Source of the DNA: Cheiracanthium punctorium
Lineage: Eukaryota > Arthropoda > Arachnida > Araneae > Cheiracanthiidae
Assembly (NCBI GenBank): GCA_038373885.1
Contig: JAWZYV010015837.1
Span: 124,001-188,000, forward strand
Reading direction: 5' to 3'
DNA: 64,000 nt
This document shows positions 23,352 to 35,585 of the stretch, one piece after another (the stretch's first letter is position 1; every line of letters begins with the position of its first letter). The position numbers and the translations under genes were made by a program. The notes under the pieces are model-generated. The model had not been told where the DNA came from, searched no databases, and saw only the letters and a program-made list of their open reading frames with translations.

Positions 23352-23502
23352 CCCAGGTAGCACAAGAATGTTCTATGAACGTCTAGTAACGTTCAGAATT
23401 GTAAGAAAAGCGTTCAGGTAAAGTTTGTACGTTCTGTCTAACGTTCTAAAATTGTACTAAGCTATCTTTTGCCAAAAACTGTGAATAAATAACGTCTTAT
23501 TG

Positions 23503-23880
23503 GACGTGCAACAGGGGTTTTAATTATGCCGTTCTAAAGCAATGCCTAATAACTCGTTCTATTCGACGTGCAGCAGAAGTGCTGGTATTACCGTTCAAAA
23601 GCTATGCCTAACAACACGTTTTATTCGACGAATAACAGAAGCGCTGTTGATACCGTTTAAATGTTATGCCTGATAACTCGTCCTACTTCACGTGCATCAG
23701 AAGTGCTGTTGATACCGTTCAAAAGTTATGCCTGATAACCCGTCCTACTTGACGTGCATCAGAAGTGCTGGTGAAACCGTTCAAAAGCAGTGCTCATAAA
23801 TCGTTGTACTAAACGCATAACTAAAATACTAGTAGTACTAAGTTTAAAAGCAATGTTTAATAACACGTTCTACTAGACGC
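23503..23880 (+). repeat. Tandem array, 62-bp unit, about six copies
   Basis: Units begin near 23503, 23565, 23627, 23689, 23751 and 23812. Each unit runs GACGTGCANCAGAAGTGCTG, ACCGTTCAAAAG, TATGCCTRATAAC, CGTYCTAYT. Spacing is exactly 62 for the first five. The last unit is more diverged. The array sits just inside the left end of the AACGTT-rich element. Confidence 0.85.
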
Positions 23881-24096
23881 GTTGAATTTATTATTCCTGA
23901 AACGTCGGAATGAGTCGTTCACTTGGCGTCTAATAAAGTTTTACAGTCACCTGTTTGGCAACATCCCGGTGTTAAGTCGCAAAAGGGGGGGTGTGGGGGG
24001 CAAGCAAGCGGCAAAATCATTTTGCATTCCTCGTGATATTGCTGTTGGTCGTATTTTTTTTTTTTTTTGTGTGCATAATTTAGGCCTTGTGTTACT

Positions 24097-25164
24097 CCCA
24101 GACAGCACATAAGCTTAAATCAAGCTTGAAATTTCTTTGAATTTGACGTATTAATACAAGCTTGACAGTTAAATTCATTTTAAGCTTGCAGCAAGCGTGG
24201 CGATTCCCAGACAGCACATAATATTAAATCAAGCTTAGCATTTCTTTGAATTTGACATATTAATACAAGCTTGACAGTTCAATTCATTTTAAGCTTGCAG
24301 TAAGTTTGGAGATTACAAAAATATGAGTCAGCAAATAATTTCCCGACGAATTTAAGTCATTGGAACTGCCAAACTTGAATACAACTTGATTACTGCTTGA
24401 TTTGGAAAGCTACATAACAAATAATTTATCATCTGTCATAAATGTACTTGACCATAGAATTTAAAAAAAAGATTCTATATTTGCAAATACTGTAATTCTT
24501 CAAAATAAAATACAAATATTCTACAAAATTGATTTCAAAATCAGTCGTTTGTCTCGATTTTGGCCAATATTGCCCAACATGAGTGTTGCGAAAGTTTTAA
24601 AACGTGCACTGCTTTTAAGTTTATATTATGCTTATTTCCCTAGTTGTGGAGTCTATAAATCACATATAACATTATTTTAATTTTGATTCATCCTACAGAA
24701 AAATAAAAGATGTAGAGCAGCATGGGCAATATTGATCAATCTCACCAAAAAAAAAAAAACGGCGTGACAAACATAACAGTCACTTCAAACTTTAGTCATA
24801 GCTCCTCAAGTCAAATTTGCATGTTGATTAGGACGCTTGCTTCGCACACCTAAGGTCTCGAGATCGATCCCAGTCGCCGACGCTAGGCAGAATAAAATAA
24901 CTTGAAGTTTCAGCGTAGAGGGGGAAAGTGCGTAGAAAAATAAAATATATGGGGCGAGTCCGCACCCCCCATGTATTTAGGAACATTGTTTTAGAGTGTG
25001 GTACGTTTGAATCAAGCTTGCTATGGTCAAGCTTAATGCAAGTTGGGCAAGTGTAAACTTGAACACTTGATTCAAGCTTGAAATAATGAAGCTTATTGCA
25101 AGTTTATTTACATGATAAATCAAGCTTACTGCAAGATTGATGCAAATTTGCTGTGCTGTCTGGG
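24097..25164. mobile_element. Non-autonomous element with AAGCTT palindrome arrays, nested
   Basis: Left end CCCAGACAGCACA and right end TGTGCTGTCTGGG are exact inverted complements of 13 bases. The left end is duplicated in tandem (24097 and 24206, period 109). I count twelve AAGCTT sites, seven in the left terminal region and five in the right, mostly inside TCAAGCTTG. The centre contains a tRNA-like SINE fragment. It lies inside 23352-25375. Confidence 0.7.
24800..24960 (+). mobile_element. tRNA-derived SINE fragment
   Basis: ATGTTGATTAGGACGCTTGC (A-box region, 24821-24840) is followed by AGATCGATCCC (24861-24871), a 9 of 11 match to the B box GGTTCGANNCC. The spacing is that of a tRNA. 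The tail includes AAAATAAAATA. It lies inside the AAGCTT-array element. Confidence 0.5.
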
Positions 25165-25375
25165 GAGAAAACATAATTTAAACACAGTTTGAACGTCCTA
25201 ACAAAACATTTAATGGTCCTGGATGAGTTCGGGAAGTACATAATTTGAACCAGTTTTCTAACGTCGGCTGTCCGGACACATAGACGTTAGTAGAGCGTAT
25301 TTTTTGGTTTACGTACCGTGAACGTTTAAGCTGAACGTCCACAGTTCGTACTTGGAACGTAAGTGTACTGCTGGG

Positions 25376-28231
25376 GATATAAGATATGCTTAACAAAGGC
25401 ATTTCATCATAACCACTCAATAACGTGAATTTGATATAATTTTTGGGTGTTCTAAGTTGCATTTATCCCATTAAAATGCACTAAAACAAAGTTAATTGAC
25501 TTTCAGAAATCACTGTCAGGGTTATTACTAATTCAATGACATGCTCCATTGAGAAAAATGGATCACAAACATCTAATACGGCTTCATTGATCCTGGGAGG
25601 AGATTGACATCCCATTCTATAGTTTGTATTGAAGATGGCATTTACAAGATTTCAAAAACGATAACGGGCCTGTTCAAATCAACTAACAAATATTCCACAA
25701 GATATTGGAAATCAATTTTAGAATACTTCCGAACAATGAATGCACTTTTAACAAAATAATGTACCTCCTATATTGGTGGAACGTTATGTCAAGATGCGTG
25801 AACGCGTTATGTCAAGAGTATACTCACCGGTACATACTGCTTCAGAATCCCATTTGCGCATTTGCGGACTACAACCAAACTAAAAGCTTAAAAACAGATG
25901 TGCCAGTAACACATCCTTTCGTGCTCTTGGGGAGTTTTAGTTAATCGGGGAGGCAGACACTTTGTCTACTTAGCTGAAACCTTTGGCTTGAAATTGTATT
26001 GCGCGAATGTGTCATTAGAGTGTATGGTATATATTTATGCTGGCAAAATATATAAAATATACTTTTTAGTTATTTACATGACCGAAAAATATGAATCATT
26101 TGGAAAAATGATGGGGAATAGAAGACCCTTACTCTGTAACAGTGCAGATACGTTTTGTACGAAACGCTTGGATTATACAAGAGTCACATCAACATCATCT
26201 GTACTAAAGCATAATAAAATCGTCTGTTTCATTATTTTACCGCGTTATACGAGACTCTTTTAGTCTGTTATATGAACACAATTTTTCTGCCGTTTTTACG
26301 AACCCGTCTTTTGAACTTTCGTTTTAAGATAGAAAATGCCTGTTTTTACCCCAAAAAGTTTGAGGTCTCTGTTGTAAAATAAATTCCTAACGAAGAAGCA
26401 GATTTTAATTCAGTCGTTTTATTTTAAACGTAGTTTAATCGCGGTGGTTCTTAGCTATATCTGATGATATTTACTTCATTTATCTACCTTAAATATTTTT
26501 TTCACTTATTCAGTCTTAAAAAATTCAAATAATCGATGATATTCAATTAATTTTGATTGCTGAATGATCAGTTACATGCAAATAGAAATTTACCGTTTTG
26601 AATAATATTATAAAAAAGCCAGGATTTTAGTTGTACTTTTTAAAAATTTCATTTTAATAATCTCACATATTGCGTAGAAAATGTTTATAGACATTTCCGA
26701 TTATTTTATCTAGCATATTACATGTTAAATTCATTTAATCATGACATACCTTTGTACGAGAACACCGTGGAAAATACAGAAAAACAATTCTCAGAGATTC
26801 TATTTAAAACGAAATTCAATTTTTGACATTCATGCTTCGTTCATGTCTTCGACATGAACAGAGAAGGCACAGGACCAGATGCTACAGATTTAAGATCTAC
26901 TCTAGGGTGCGTTATTTTAAGACAGGTCAAAAATTTAATTTCATTTTAACTCTTCAAAATATATGAATATAATCTCTTTTAGGCCAAATATTTTTATTGA
27001 TAGAACATTTAATAAGTATTAGTAAATAACCATTCAAGAAAGGATCTTTCTTAAATTAAGCGTTTGTGTAAAATATTGATTAAACATAAGGATAACGTAC
27101 ATGTATACATAAATGACTGTATGTTTTACTAAAGCGTCCTTCTTATCTTTTTCTAACTCTGTATTTTTGCTGTAGATAATTTGTTTTAGCTGTATTGAGG
27201 TTACAGGTGCGTCTTTTACCAAAATCTTTCCCAAACATAATCTTGTTTATGATAATTTTTAGAGTCAAAGAATTACTAAAATAAAAACGTATTAACTTAT
27301 TGCACAAATTTATTCATCAAAAATTTCAAACTTATTTTTTCAATTTCATCATCTTATTACTAAAACATTTGCGAATAAGTGCTTTATTCTGCTTCTAAAA
27401 TATACTTTTCTAGAGACCATACAGTAGTTACATTTCATTTGATTATATAAGAAGATGTGTTTCGAAAATAATAATAATAATTTAAGTTGTGTGAAAGTAG
27501 TTTATTAATTTTCTTTCAGTTGTACTTCTGCACAGACTTTCACTTTTAAATCAAAACATTACCTATACATCTGTAACTTGCATTATCTAAAAGTTTTGTC
27601 CATAAAGTTCAGTTTGCGAGTTTTATATTTTAAGATAGGAGCATTTCCCTTTCAAATGAAGCTTTCTCCCTTCATTCAAACTGCATCTTAAGGAAGTTAT
27701 TATACAGCATTTAAGGAGAATATGTATGGGGATTCTATTAATTTCAAATTTATCAAGCTTAACTTCATGACCAGCTGCTCCTGCCATTAATGCCTTAGTT
27801 ATTATGTATTTGGCATCAACAAATCATCAGCGGTGTTGAAAACACAAGAAAAATATTTTCTTGTCTGATAAAAACTGAATTTTGACAAGATTTATATTTA
27901 GATACCTTAGAATTTATAAAAAGATTTTTAAAAAATGTTTTGAATCGTTGAAATTCCGGGTTAGCACAAAATAAGTTTCCCTTTTCGGACGGCTTTACTA
28001 TGCATTTTATTGATTTAAATGACGTAAAGTTTCAATTACATATAACGCAAATAATAAAATTTATATTTATTAAATAAAATGTACAATAATTCACCCATAA
28101 GTGAAGCTGCAATACACACAAAAACATCTAATGTGCTTTACACATGTTTAATAACATTAAAAAAAATTATTAAAAAATTGCATTAAAGTTGTTCTGTATG
28201 CCCCTTTTCATTTTCACTAATGTTTTTTTTA
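25376..28231. other. AT-rich non-coding stretch
   Basis: Several short ORFs without family features. An (AAT)n run lies near 27468-27480. Nothing else supported. Confidence 0.5.
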
Positions 28232-28926
28232 TTATTGCAGAACAATATTTTCCAGAGCTGACAGCAGTGAGTCTGCCGGAATATCAAGAAAATGACGCCA
28301 AATGCTGTCCTTCAGATTTGACACACATTAAAGCTCTATTATTATGGATATTGTTCTTCAAGAAACTCCATAGCCAAATGTTGCATGGGTTTAAATCCTA
28401 CGATTGAGAAGTCTATGCTGTTGGAAAATGTCGGCCGATCACTTGTGCATCTGTGAAGTGCCGTCTTAGTGATTGCTTCACGCGGCGATCAATATGTGGA
28501 GGTTCACCATCTTGCATGAAAATGATGTTCTAAAGGCACCCACGCTATTGAAGTTGTGAGATTATGAAATGCCTCAGTAATAACGGCACCTTTGTAAGTT
28601 GAGAGAACAGATTTGGATTCCATTTGTCATCCAGTTATGACTTCTAAAAGAACGGTTTAATCATAAAGATAGCCTTTAAACCCCACGATACTGTCTCTTT
28701 TTCAGGGTGGAAGGGTTGTTCTCAAATAGCTTTTGAGTTTTCCGCTCCCAAATTGGACAATTGAAGGTGTTCAATTGTCCATTGAAATAATTTACAAAAC
28801 GTTCTACCGCCAACAAACATCAAGTACAATTCGAGTCACTGCTTTGCAATAGCTGCACAGGCTTGATTTTGTTTGGATAAAAATGCAAGATCCACCGTTA
28901 CATTCTTCGTACAGTGGAATAGTCCA
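28232..28926 (-). pseudogene. Tc1/mariner-superfamily transposase (DUF4817-linked type), decayed
   Basis: The minus strand starts MDYSTVRR near 28926 and reads IKPVQLLQSSDSN. Later it reads IIFMQDGEPPHIDRRVKQSL, then RRHFTDAQVIGRHFPTA. It ends DLNPCNIWLWSFLKN, then FLDIPADSLLSALENIVLQ and a TAA at 28232. This is the QDG-PPH ... DL-PCD-WLWG signature of the DDE transposases that usually carry a DUF4817 head. The two visible aspartates (QDG, DL) are 37 positions apart with two stops between, and frameshifts separate the blocks. The first catalytic aspartate is not legible. It may be the autonomous relative of the element at 6374-7159; that link is inference. Confidence 0.75.
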
Positions 28927-29938
28927 TATCCAATAAACGGGGGAAAAACAAACAAAAAAAAATAACAGGAACTCTCTTCTGTTTTACATTTCTTTTAAGC
29001 ATACTCGAAGGTAAATTGAAGCTTTATGAAAGAATCTTATGACTTTTATAATCTTGTTCGTCCGAGGCCTTGCATAAGATCTTGAACAAATTAGGCACAA
29101 TGATTTCGGCCAATGAAACACAAGATAACATAAAAAACTGCTGTTAATTGATAAGATAAATATTTTCTTTTATAAAAACACACATGAAAAGGTACTTATC
29201 AAACCGGAGACTGAATATTTTTTTGGGCCGAAACGATCGCCCTCTTTGATAACTACGTTTTTATGCAAAGTTTTATTTATCGAAGTTTTATTGTGCTTTG
29301 ATAAGTATGTTATTATGCAAAGTTTTATTTATCACAAGTAAACACGTTTTAAAATAATCCATCATGACTAGTTTTCTGTAAACAAAAAATACTTTTTTCT
29401 TGCAAAGCATTCACCAAACAGCCGTTGGAACAGCTTGGATTATTTGCCATCAATGGTGACTTTTAACTCTTTAACCATTTGAGTAAACGCAAATTCGATA
29501 ATCATTTCTCATTAAGGTTGCCATTAAAATAGATCGCCATAAATTCTTATGCACAATCACTTACATATTGCCGTATTTAGCATCACGATATATTTCATCG
29601 CACAGTGGTGGCAAATATCCTAGAAATACCCAACCACTTATTGAAATGGAAAGCCTAAACTATATATTAAGGAATAAAATATCTTCCAGATTAGTACGCA
29701 AGAATGTAAATACTTACAAAATTGTAAGCACAGAAATAATTAGTGACATTTAACAGGGATACAGAAAACATTTGGCGATAGTACCGCCCTTTTTCGCAGA
29801 ATGACAGAAAAAAAAAATCACGTGTGAGGCCTCAACAATGCAAAACAACAGGACAGTTAGATTTATGGGAAGATTATTTCAGTAATTATTCACTGATTAC
29901 TATATTAATTCAGTGATAATAGGGAAAATATTTCCAAT
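28927..29938. other. Non-coding stretch with dispersed repeat B copy 2
   Basis: 29520-29640 and 29775-29840 match repeat B at 2929-3060 and 3600-3680. An ATGCAAAGTTTTATTTATC unit is repeated at 29273 and 29316. No transposon ends for the adjacent transposase were found. Confidence 0.5.
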
Positions 29939-30385
29939 GATTAATCCTTAATGACATGGTCGATCAATACCTCCTCGCTTCAGTAAAATCTGAGCCATAG
30001 CTGCTAACACTGTACCAAATTTGGTCAAGCTCGATTAAGCGGTCTCGGTAGAGTCCGCTAACAAATATCTTAAAATACAATCATTCAGATTGAGTGATTT
30101 TCTTTGATTATTCCTCATAAACAAGACCGATCATTACCATTTCGCTTCAGTATCATCTACGGCATTGTCTTTATACCTATGCCAAACTTTGGACAAGCTC
30201 GAATGATCGGTCTCAGAGGAATTAGCGAAGGAATGGAAAATTATTTTCAGTGATTAATCCTCAACAATATGAGCGATCGCTACCATCTTGTTTTGTTAAC
30301 TATCTACGCCATGGTCGCTATCACTGAACAAAATTTGGCCAAGATCTAATGAGCTGTCTTGGAGGAATAAGTTTAGAATCAATCA
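29939..30385 (+). repeat. Three diverged tandem units of about 150 bases
   Basis: Units start near 29939, 30106 and 30252 with GATTAATCC / GATTATTCC. Each then carries a CGATC-TACCA block, CTATCTACGCCATGG-like text, ACCAAATTTGG / AACAAAATTTGG, and CTCGAT-A-CGGTCT near its end. Such units resemble internal arrays of arthropod Helitrons. Assignment is tentative. Confidence 0.6.
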
Positions 30386-30499
30386 TAAGACCTCGTTTCG
30401 TCTTCGGCAACAATAACAATATTTAAAAATCATATACTTCAAAATTTTATAGACACTTTCATCAATAATTGAGTATTTATCATGCATATAAAATAAACA

Positions 30500-32420
30500 A
30501 ATAAATAAAAAAATCTGAAAAACTTTCATATTTTAAATACGTACGAATTAAAAGCGTATCATAATCCATGCGTCGTCTCTATTCCATTATTCCATTAAGC
30601 TGGAAAGCGTATAATTGTTCATGAATGTGCCGTATTTTTCTTTTTTGTTCCATAAAACATGTCTTTAAAATCGAAAACTACATTAAAATCAACTAAAAAA
30701 CTATTTTACAATTCTAACTATATTTCATCTTTATAAATACTGTTTCGAATGTGCTTCATAATTTATGAGTGTGCAGTGTTTGCATTTCTTGTTCAGTAAC
30801 TCCTTTTCAGAATCAAAATCTATATTAAAATTCCTACTAAAACTGTTTAACATTCTTTCAGGTATATCTATAGTTATAATAAAACAGCCTGCGTGTGTGT
30901 CTGTCGTTCGCGTGGCGGACTAATTATCCGGCCGAATCGCACCAAATTTTGTACGGGGCTACCCAAGGGGCGGGAAAAGTGTACCTCGGGCTTACTTTTT
31001 AATTAGTTTTTTAACTATTTTACATTTTATATGATTTTCGACCGTCTTTTTCTGTTTGTACTCCAAAAAAGAGGGCTTCCGATAGTTTCGAAGAAAAAAT
31101 AATTATATGATCGGAAAGAGGAAAAATTTTTCTTTAGAACGAGACCAGCATTTTCGAATTAGCTGCATTTCTCGTTTTTTTTTAAATGTTAAAGCACAAG
31201 CCGATTTTTAGATTTTCACCTCTAGCAGCTTGCATCGAGAAAGCTATGGATTATTCCGAATAAAAAAACATATACGGCTACAAACTATTCAGCTTTCATC
31301 TAAAAAAAAATCAAGCTTCTAGCATACTTTTTTGGTCAGTTAAAAAATTAAATACTAGAACACGTATAATGATTTCGGTGATATCCCGAATCGAAGATCC
31401 ATCAGGTAAATTCAGATTTTCTTCCTGTGTCATGGGTGGTTTCTCTGAGAATGGTTGGTATAGTGTGGAGTGAGGGATATGATGTTTGGGGAACTGCCAG
31501 GTCGATCGGGAATAATTTTTTTTTTCTCAAGTGCGGCGCTCGCGCTCGGCAATATTGAATCGCGAAGGGGGTATAATTCCACATCTTTATTTTCGTTCCC
31601 GTGGTGGACTAATTATCCGGCCGAATTGCATGAAATTTTGCTCGAGGACTCCAAGGGTGCCGAGGGAGTGCTCCTCGTGCTTATTTTTTAATTGTTTAAA
31701 TTACTTGTTTAATTATTATATATTACATGCCATTTTCGACCGTTGCTGGTCACCGAAGGCAGCCGCTCACCGTAACGTGTAAAAGCGCACCGTAGGTTGC
31801 ACAGACCAATCGCGAAGCGGCCCGTGTGCCCTAAGTTGCCCATTTCAGTTGCAACGATGCCCGTCGACGGATAAGCTGGTCTCCGAAGGCGGCTAGCTCT
31901 AAATATAACTCACTATTATAAATACTATTTGGAAAGTGTATCGTAATCCATTAGTGTATCGTGTTTGTGTTGCTTGTTCCATAAGAGCACTTTTCAGAAC
32001 TGAAATCTATATTTAAATCTCTCAATAAAACCGTTTTGTAATCTTCATGAGGCATATTCTAACTACACTCTCTAGTAAGCTCTACTATTTGCTAGTTTTT
32101 GGCCAAATATGAACGATATCACCAATATAGGTTTATTTTCTGGACTTACTTTTTGCCACCAAACTTGGCGATAAATCATTAAAAATTGCAAAGCTTGTCG
32201 ACTTTTAATAATTTAATCTGCCCTACCCGCGTTATCGGGCAACTTTACTGAAAAATACAAGGAAAACCTGTCGATGCCAATCGCCCTACAAAAATATGTC
32301 AATAAAAATCGGTCCATTCAAATATGTAAATAAAAAATGTCCAGAAATATTATGTCGACAGAAAATTACCTTATTGAACGAAATAGTACTCTAGTGCTAA
32401 TAAATATTTAATAATTTACA
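30500..32420 (+). repeat. Dispersed repeat C, copy 2, with internal duplication
   Basis: It is collinear with 12840-13660, but the ATTTAAATCT/CTAAAA-C-GTTTTACAAT block occurs three times (about 30640-30720, 30760-30860, 31980-32050). The right half (32050-32400) matches 13320-13660. An inserted block occupies 30867-31896. The junction at 30599-30602 is the MITE-free equivalent of 12966-13204. Confidence 0.65.
30867..31896 (+). mobile_element. Probable non-autonomous Helitron insertion
   Basis: It begins TCTATAGTTATAATAAAAC directly after an A and ends GGCGGCTAG (CTAG at 31893-31896). The head GTGTGTGTCTGTCGTTCGCG is typical of arthropod Helitron starts. A block GTGG-GGACTAATTATCCGGCCG with its following 150 bases occurs twice (about 30912 and 31602). 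GCTGGTC-CCGAAGGC also occurs twice, the second copy at the 3' end. The base after CTAG is C instead of the expected T, so the right edge is not certain. Confidence 0.5.
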
Positions 32421-33399
32421 CGATCATTTTTGAAATAATTCACACAATAAAGGCTAGCTAAAAATGGTATAAGAATTTATTGTTTAATCTAAGTTTAAAT
32501 GTAAAACCGATATGATGAACTGCATTAATGCGAAACAGCTGAACAGCATTTACTTTAAATAAATAATCAAAGCTTTGTTCCTCAGAAATTTAGAATTTCT
32601 TAACCATTAGTAATTTTATAGCACATATTATATTGATATGTACATAAAATAAAATAATCTCTAATAACATGTTTTCCATTTAAGGAAAAGCACTTGAGCT
32701 AACAAATTTAAAATGACGGCCTTTTAAATGTGCTTAATCCCTTTCGAACCGACGAAAACTGTCTAGACTAAACCAGCACGTCAATTTTAATTAAAATCAA
32801 ACCTGTCGTAAAGTTGGGATACTAGTTGATTATTGGAATGTTCGTCAAAGTGCCATCTCTACTTATTTCATTTTAGTAGCAAGATCGGCCCCTGATACTT
32901 CATGACTGATTTCAATTTAATGGAAGTTAGGAAGAACGATGCATAAACTCCGTGGTGATAATTAACTGGCTACCCCTGAGGCAAAAGTTTCCGTTGCTAA
33001 AATCAATTGCTTTTAAAATGAAGCTATAAACCTTTCATTAATGTATGGGCGTTTTATTTGCCTTTTCTCCAATTATTTGGAAAATTTTTAGATTCTAAGC
33101 CTAATTAAAGTGTTTATCTTGGTGCTTAGTGAAATAAAAATGATTACTCGCATAAATGGCGATTGATTTGTTAATCTTTTGTGGATATATAATGCTCCAG
33201 TCTAGAGAAAAGCCTTTTTGAAATATCTCAAATTACTATTATATTACTGTGCGTTATAACAGTTATTAGAAAATCGGGTGTTTTAATGGATCTAATGCTT
33301 GCCGTAGGAAGTACACAGTGGCATAGTCGATGAATCATAATTTGTTACTAAAGTTTAAAAAAAATCTAGATACGAAAGCGGCCTTAAAAATAGCTTCAT
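32421..33399. other. Non-coding stretch
   Basis: No recognisable feature. Confidence 0.5.
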
Positions 33400-33680
33400 G
33401 ATGTCTTGTCGGAACACGCAGCCAAAATCTTCATGTTGGAGTTTTCGGTTAAAGCAAAGCTGCACAAAGTTATCTCCTTAAGGGGTGGATGCCTTGGCTG
33501 GAGGAATTTTTAAGTGGTTCTAATGCGCGCATTCACATTATAAACATGGAGAAAAACTTCCAAAACTCAGACTTTTAGATCGAAAAAGAGATCGTAGAGG
33601 CCAAAATCCTAAATCTCCACACTTAAGCCATCTCCCAATGCTCAGTGTCTTATCAACTTAGCCACTGGTCGGCCCAAATA
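33400..33680 (-). mobile_element. tRNA-derived SINE family S2, copy 2
   Basis: On the minus strand it begins GACCAGTGGCTAAGTTGATA. TGGCTAAGTTGA is a good A box (complement of about 33655-33666). A degenerate B box lies near 33610. The body shares CTCTTTTTC, CTCCA- and CCTTAAGGAG-type blocks with 10496-10690. Confidence 0.55.
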
Positions 33681-33877
33681 ATACATGCGAAAAAAAATAT
33701 CTGCAGTTCTGACTACACCGTACTTTTTCTTTGCTGTTATTGTTTTCGAAGATCAGCACCGCCCTGAAAGGAGTCCATTTAAGAAGCACTGCAGAGGGTG
33801 CATAGCGTGCACGAACAAGTTGCAGGCAAAAATGTGTAAGTATTCAAGAAAATGCTTAGAAGCATTTTAAAAAGTTT

Positions 33878-34215
33878 ATCTTCTTCATCTACGTCAAGTA
33901 TAAGGCTATTAGCCTGCTCCGGTTCAATTGGCGAATCCATCGAAGTACAAGTATTCCGCGGTTTCTGAATTCTCTTAGATTTGTATTACAGGAGTTTTCT
34001 TGGCAGTCGTCCTTTGTTCATATGCTCTACGTGATCTTTCCATTTACTTTGATATTGCATTGTTTTATGATTAATATTTTATATTCTGAAATGGAGTCGT
34101 TAGTTAGATGGTCAAGTCTTGTAAATCCCTTTACAGTTCTTAAAAATTTCATTTCAGAAGACCGTATCTTGGATCTTTCACTGGTGTTAGCGGTCCAAGA
34201 GACCATATTGCGTTG
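33878..34215 (-). pseudogene. RTE-like LINE, C-terminal end
   Basis: The minus strand reads SSEMKFLRTVKGFTRLDHLT. After a frameshift it reads KWKDHVEHMNKGRLPRKLL, a stop, then KSKRIQKPRN and EPEQANSLILDVDEED. This is the basic C-terminal region after the reverse transcriptase of RTE-like non-LTR elements (EMRFLR--GVTRRD ... KW--H--RM ... P-GRR--GRP). The RT itself is missing, as expected for a 5'-truncated LINE. At least one stop and one frameshift are present. Confidence 0.65.
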
Positions 34216-34839
34216 GCGTCGCCATTACCATATAGAATTTAAGTTATGTTTCTTTACGTGTTTTGTTTATCAGAAAGTTTATAACTATATATATTGAATA
34301 CTTTTTCCCAATTTATTTGCAACCCTATCCTGTCAGACACAAAATTGATAACATCGAAGCTGTTCAGATTTAGTGATTTTCTTTCATTAATGGTTGAATT
34401 TTACAGGCTAATGAAATAAAGTAAAATGCTAGAGGCTTCTTAAGCTAGAAATTTAATTGTTCTAATGAACTTACAAATTTGTGTTTTTAACATCTAAAAA
34501 TTACTTTTCAGAACGCAGGAATACGAATAAAACAAAATTTCAATAAATTTCGTGAAACACCAAAATTCACCTTCTTTAAGAAACAAAATAATTATCAACT
34601 CGCATCAAAAGTAACTACATTTAATTCCTATCATGCAAACAGTAGATAAACTATTGAAATAATTATTTATTTTTTATCGAATGGCTGGAAAATTAGTACT
34701 TGACTCCTGCAGAGGATAGAACACATGTGTCTTCCAAAAGGCTTGATTGCAAATACATGATTACGCAAATTACTAGAATTAATAGAATATCAAAAGTAGA
34801 AGGAAGCAATAAAGGTAAATGAGACTGAACTCATGTATT
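34216..34839. other. AT-rich non-coding stretch
   Basis: Nothing recognisable. The 91-codon plus-strand ORF at 34022-34297 is largely antisense to the LINE fragment. Confidence 0.5.
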
Positions 34840-35440
34840 AAAAAGCGTATTCAAACACGGTGTCATTTGGGACGAGGGTCAGTTGCACCCGCTCAAACAG
34901 CTCTCTTTCATATCGAGGGGCGAGTTGCAGCTAAATCCTTATCTTGCTCCCCCCTCGAAAATATGCTACCGCTGGCCCTTTGCGATACCGCATTGTTCCC
35001 CTATTATTGTCTTTCTCCTCTGCATTTTATGAGTGTGCCATTTGATGGCTCGCCCGTGGATTAAGTTCATCAGCGGTGCAACTCGCCTTTTTCTCCCTTC
35101 GCCAGGTGTAACTAATCCATTCCCGTCATTTGTACTTTCATTACTATTTACATTACTGTGATAGCGACTTTTGAGCTCATTTTGTATAAAACGGCACTGG
35201 AAATTTGTGATTCGTACAAGCCAAAATGGATTCGTCTGTTATGTCACTAATGGCACAGATATCCTATAGGTTAACTGTCACTTATCGGATGGTTGTTAAT
35301 CCATTTGCTGACGGCAGACGAGGGCAGAGATGAAGATCCATGCCGAAAAGCAGCGAGGGAATCACTGCCTCCGCATTTTTACAAGTGGAAGCGCGAAGTG
35401 GTTAATGCATATAAGCCGCAAAAGTTACTATTTTAAGGAA
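34840..35440. promoter_or_regulatory. Less AT-rich unique block, candidate regulatory DNA
   Basis: Composition shifts to near-balanced GC within DNA that is otherwise about 30% GC. GGCGAGTTGCA (near 34919) is mirrored by TGCAACTCGCC (near 35078), with CAGTTGCACCCGC near 34880 as a third related site. I see no transposon ends, no long ORF with family features and no second copy in the window. A conserved regulatory element is possible but is inference; an unrecognised old insertion is the alternative. Confidence 0.3.
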
Positions 35441-35585
35441 TATTTAATCAGTTTCCTTAAGACCTAAATATGTGGCAGTTCTTATAAATTTCTTAAAATT
35501 TTAACAAATAAGAATAATAAGAATTATAATTCGTTGAAACTGGGCTATCCTCTTTTATAAACTAAAGCTTGAGCTGACGAAAGCA

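Larger units (their letters stand above)
23352..25375. mobile_element. Non-autonomous element with arrays of AACGTT palindromes
   Basis: It begins CCCAGGTAGCAC and ends GTACTGCTGGG, which are related inverted ends. Both terminal regions are packed with GAACGTTC/AACGTTC-type units (left 23370-23450, right 25185-25365). Inside lie a 62-bp tandem array and a second element of similar design (24097-25164). No ORF of note. Family unknown. Target duplication unclear. Confidence 0.6.
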
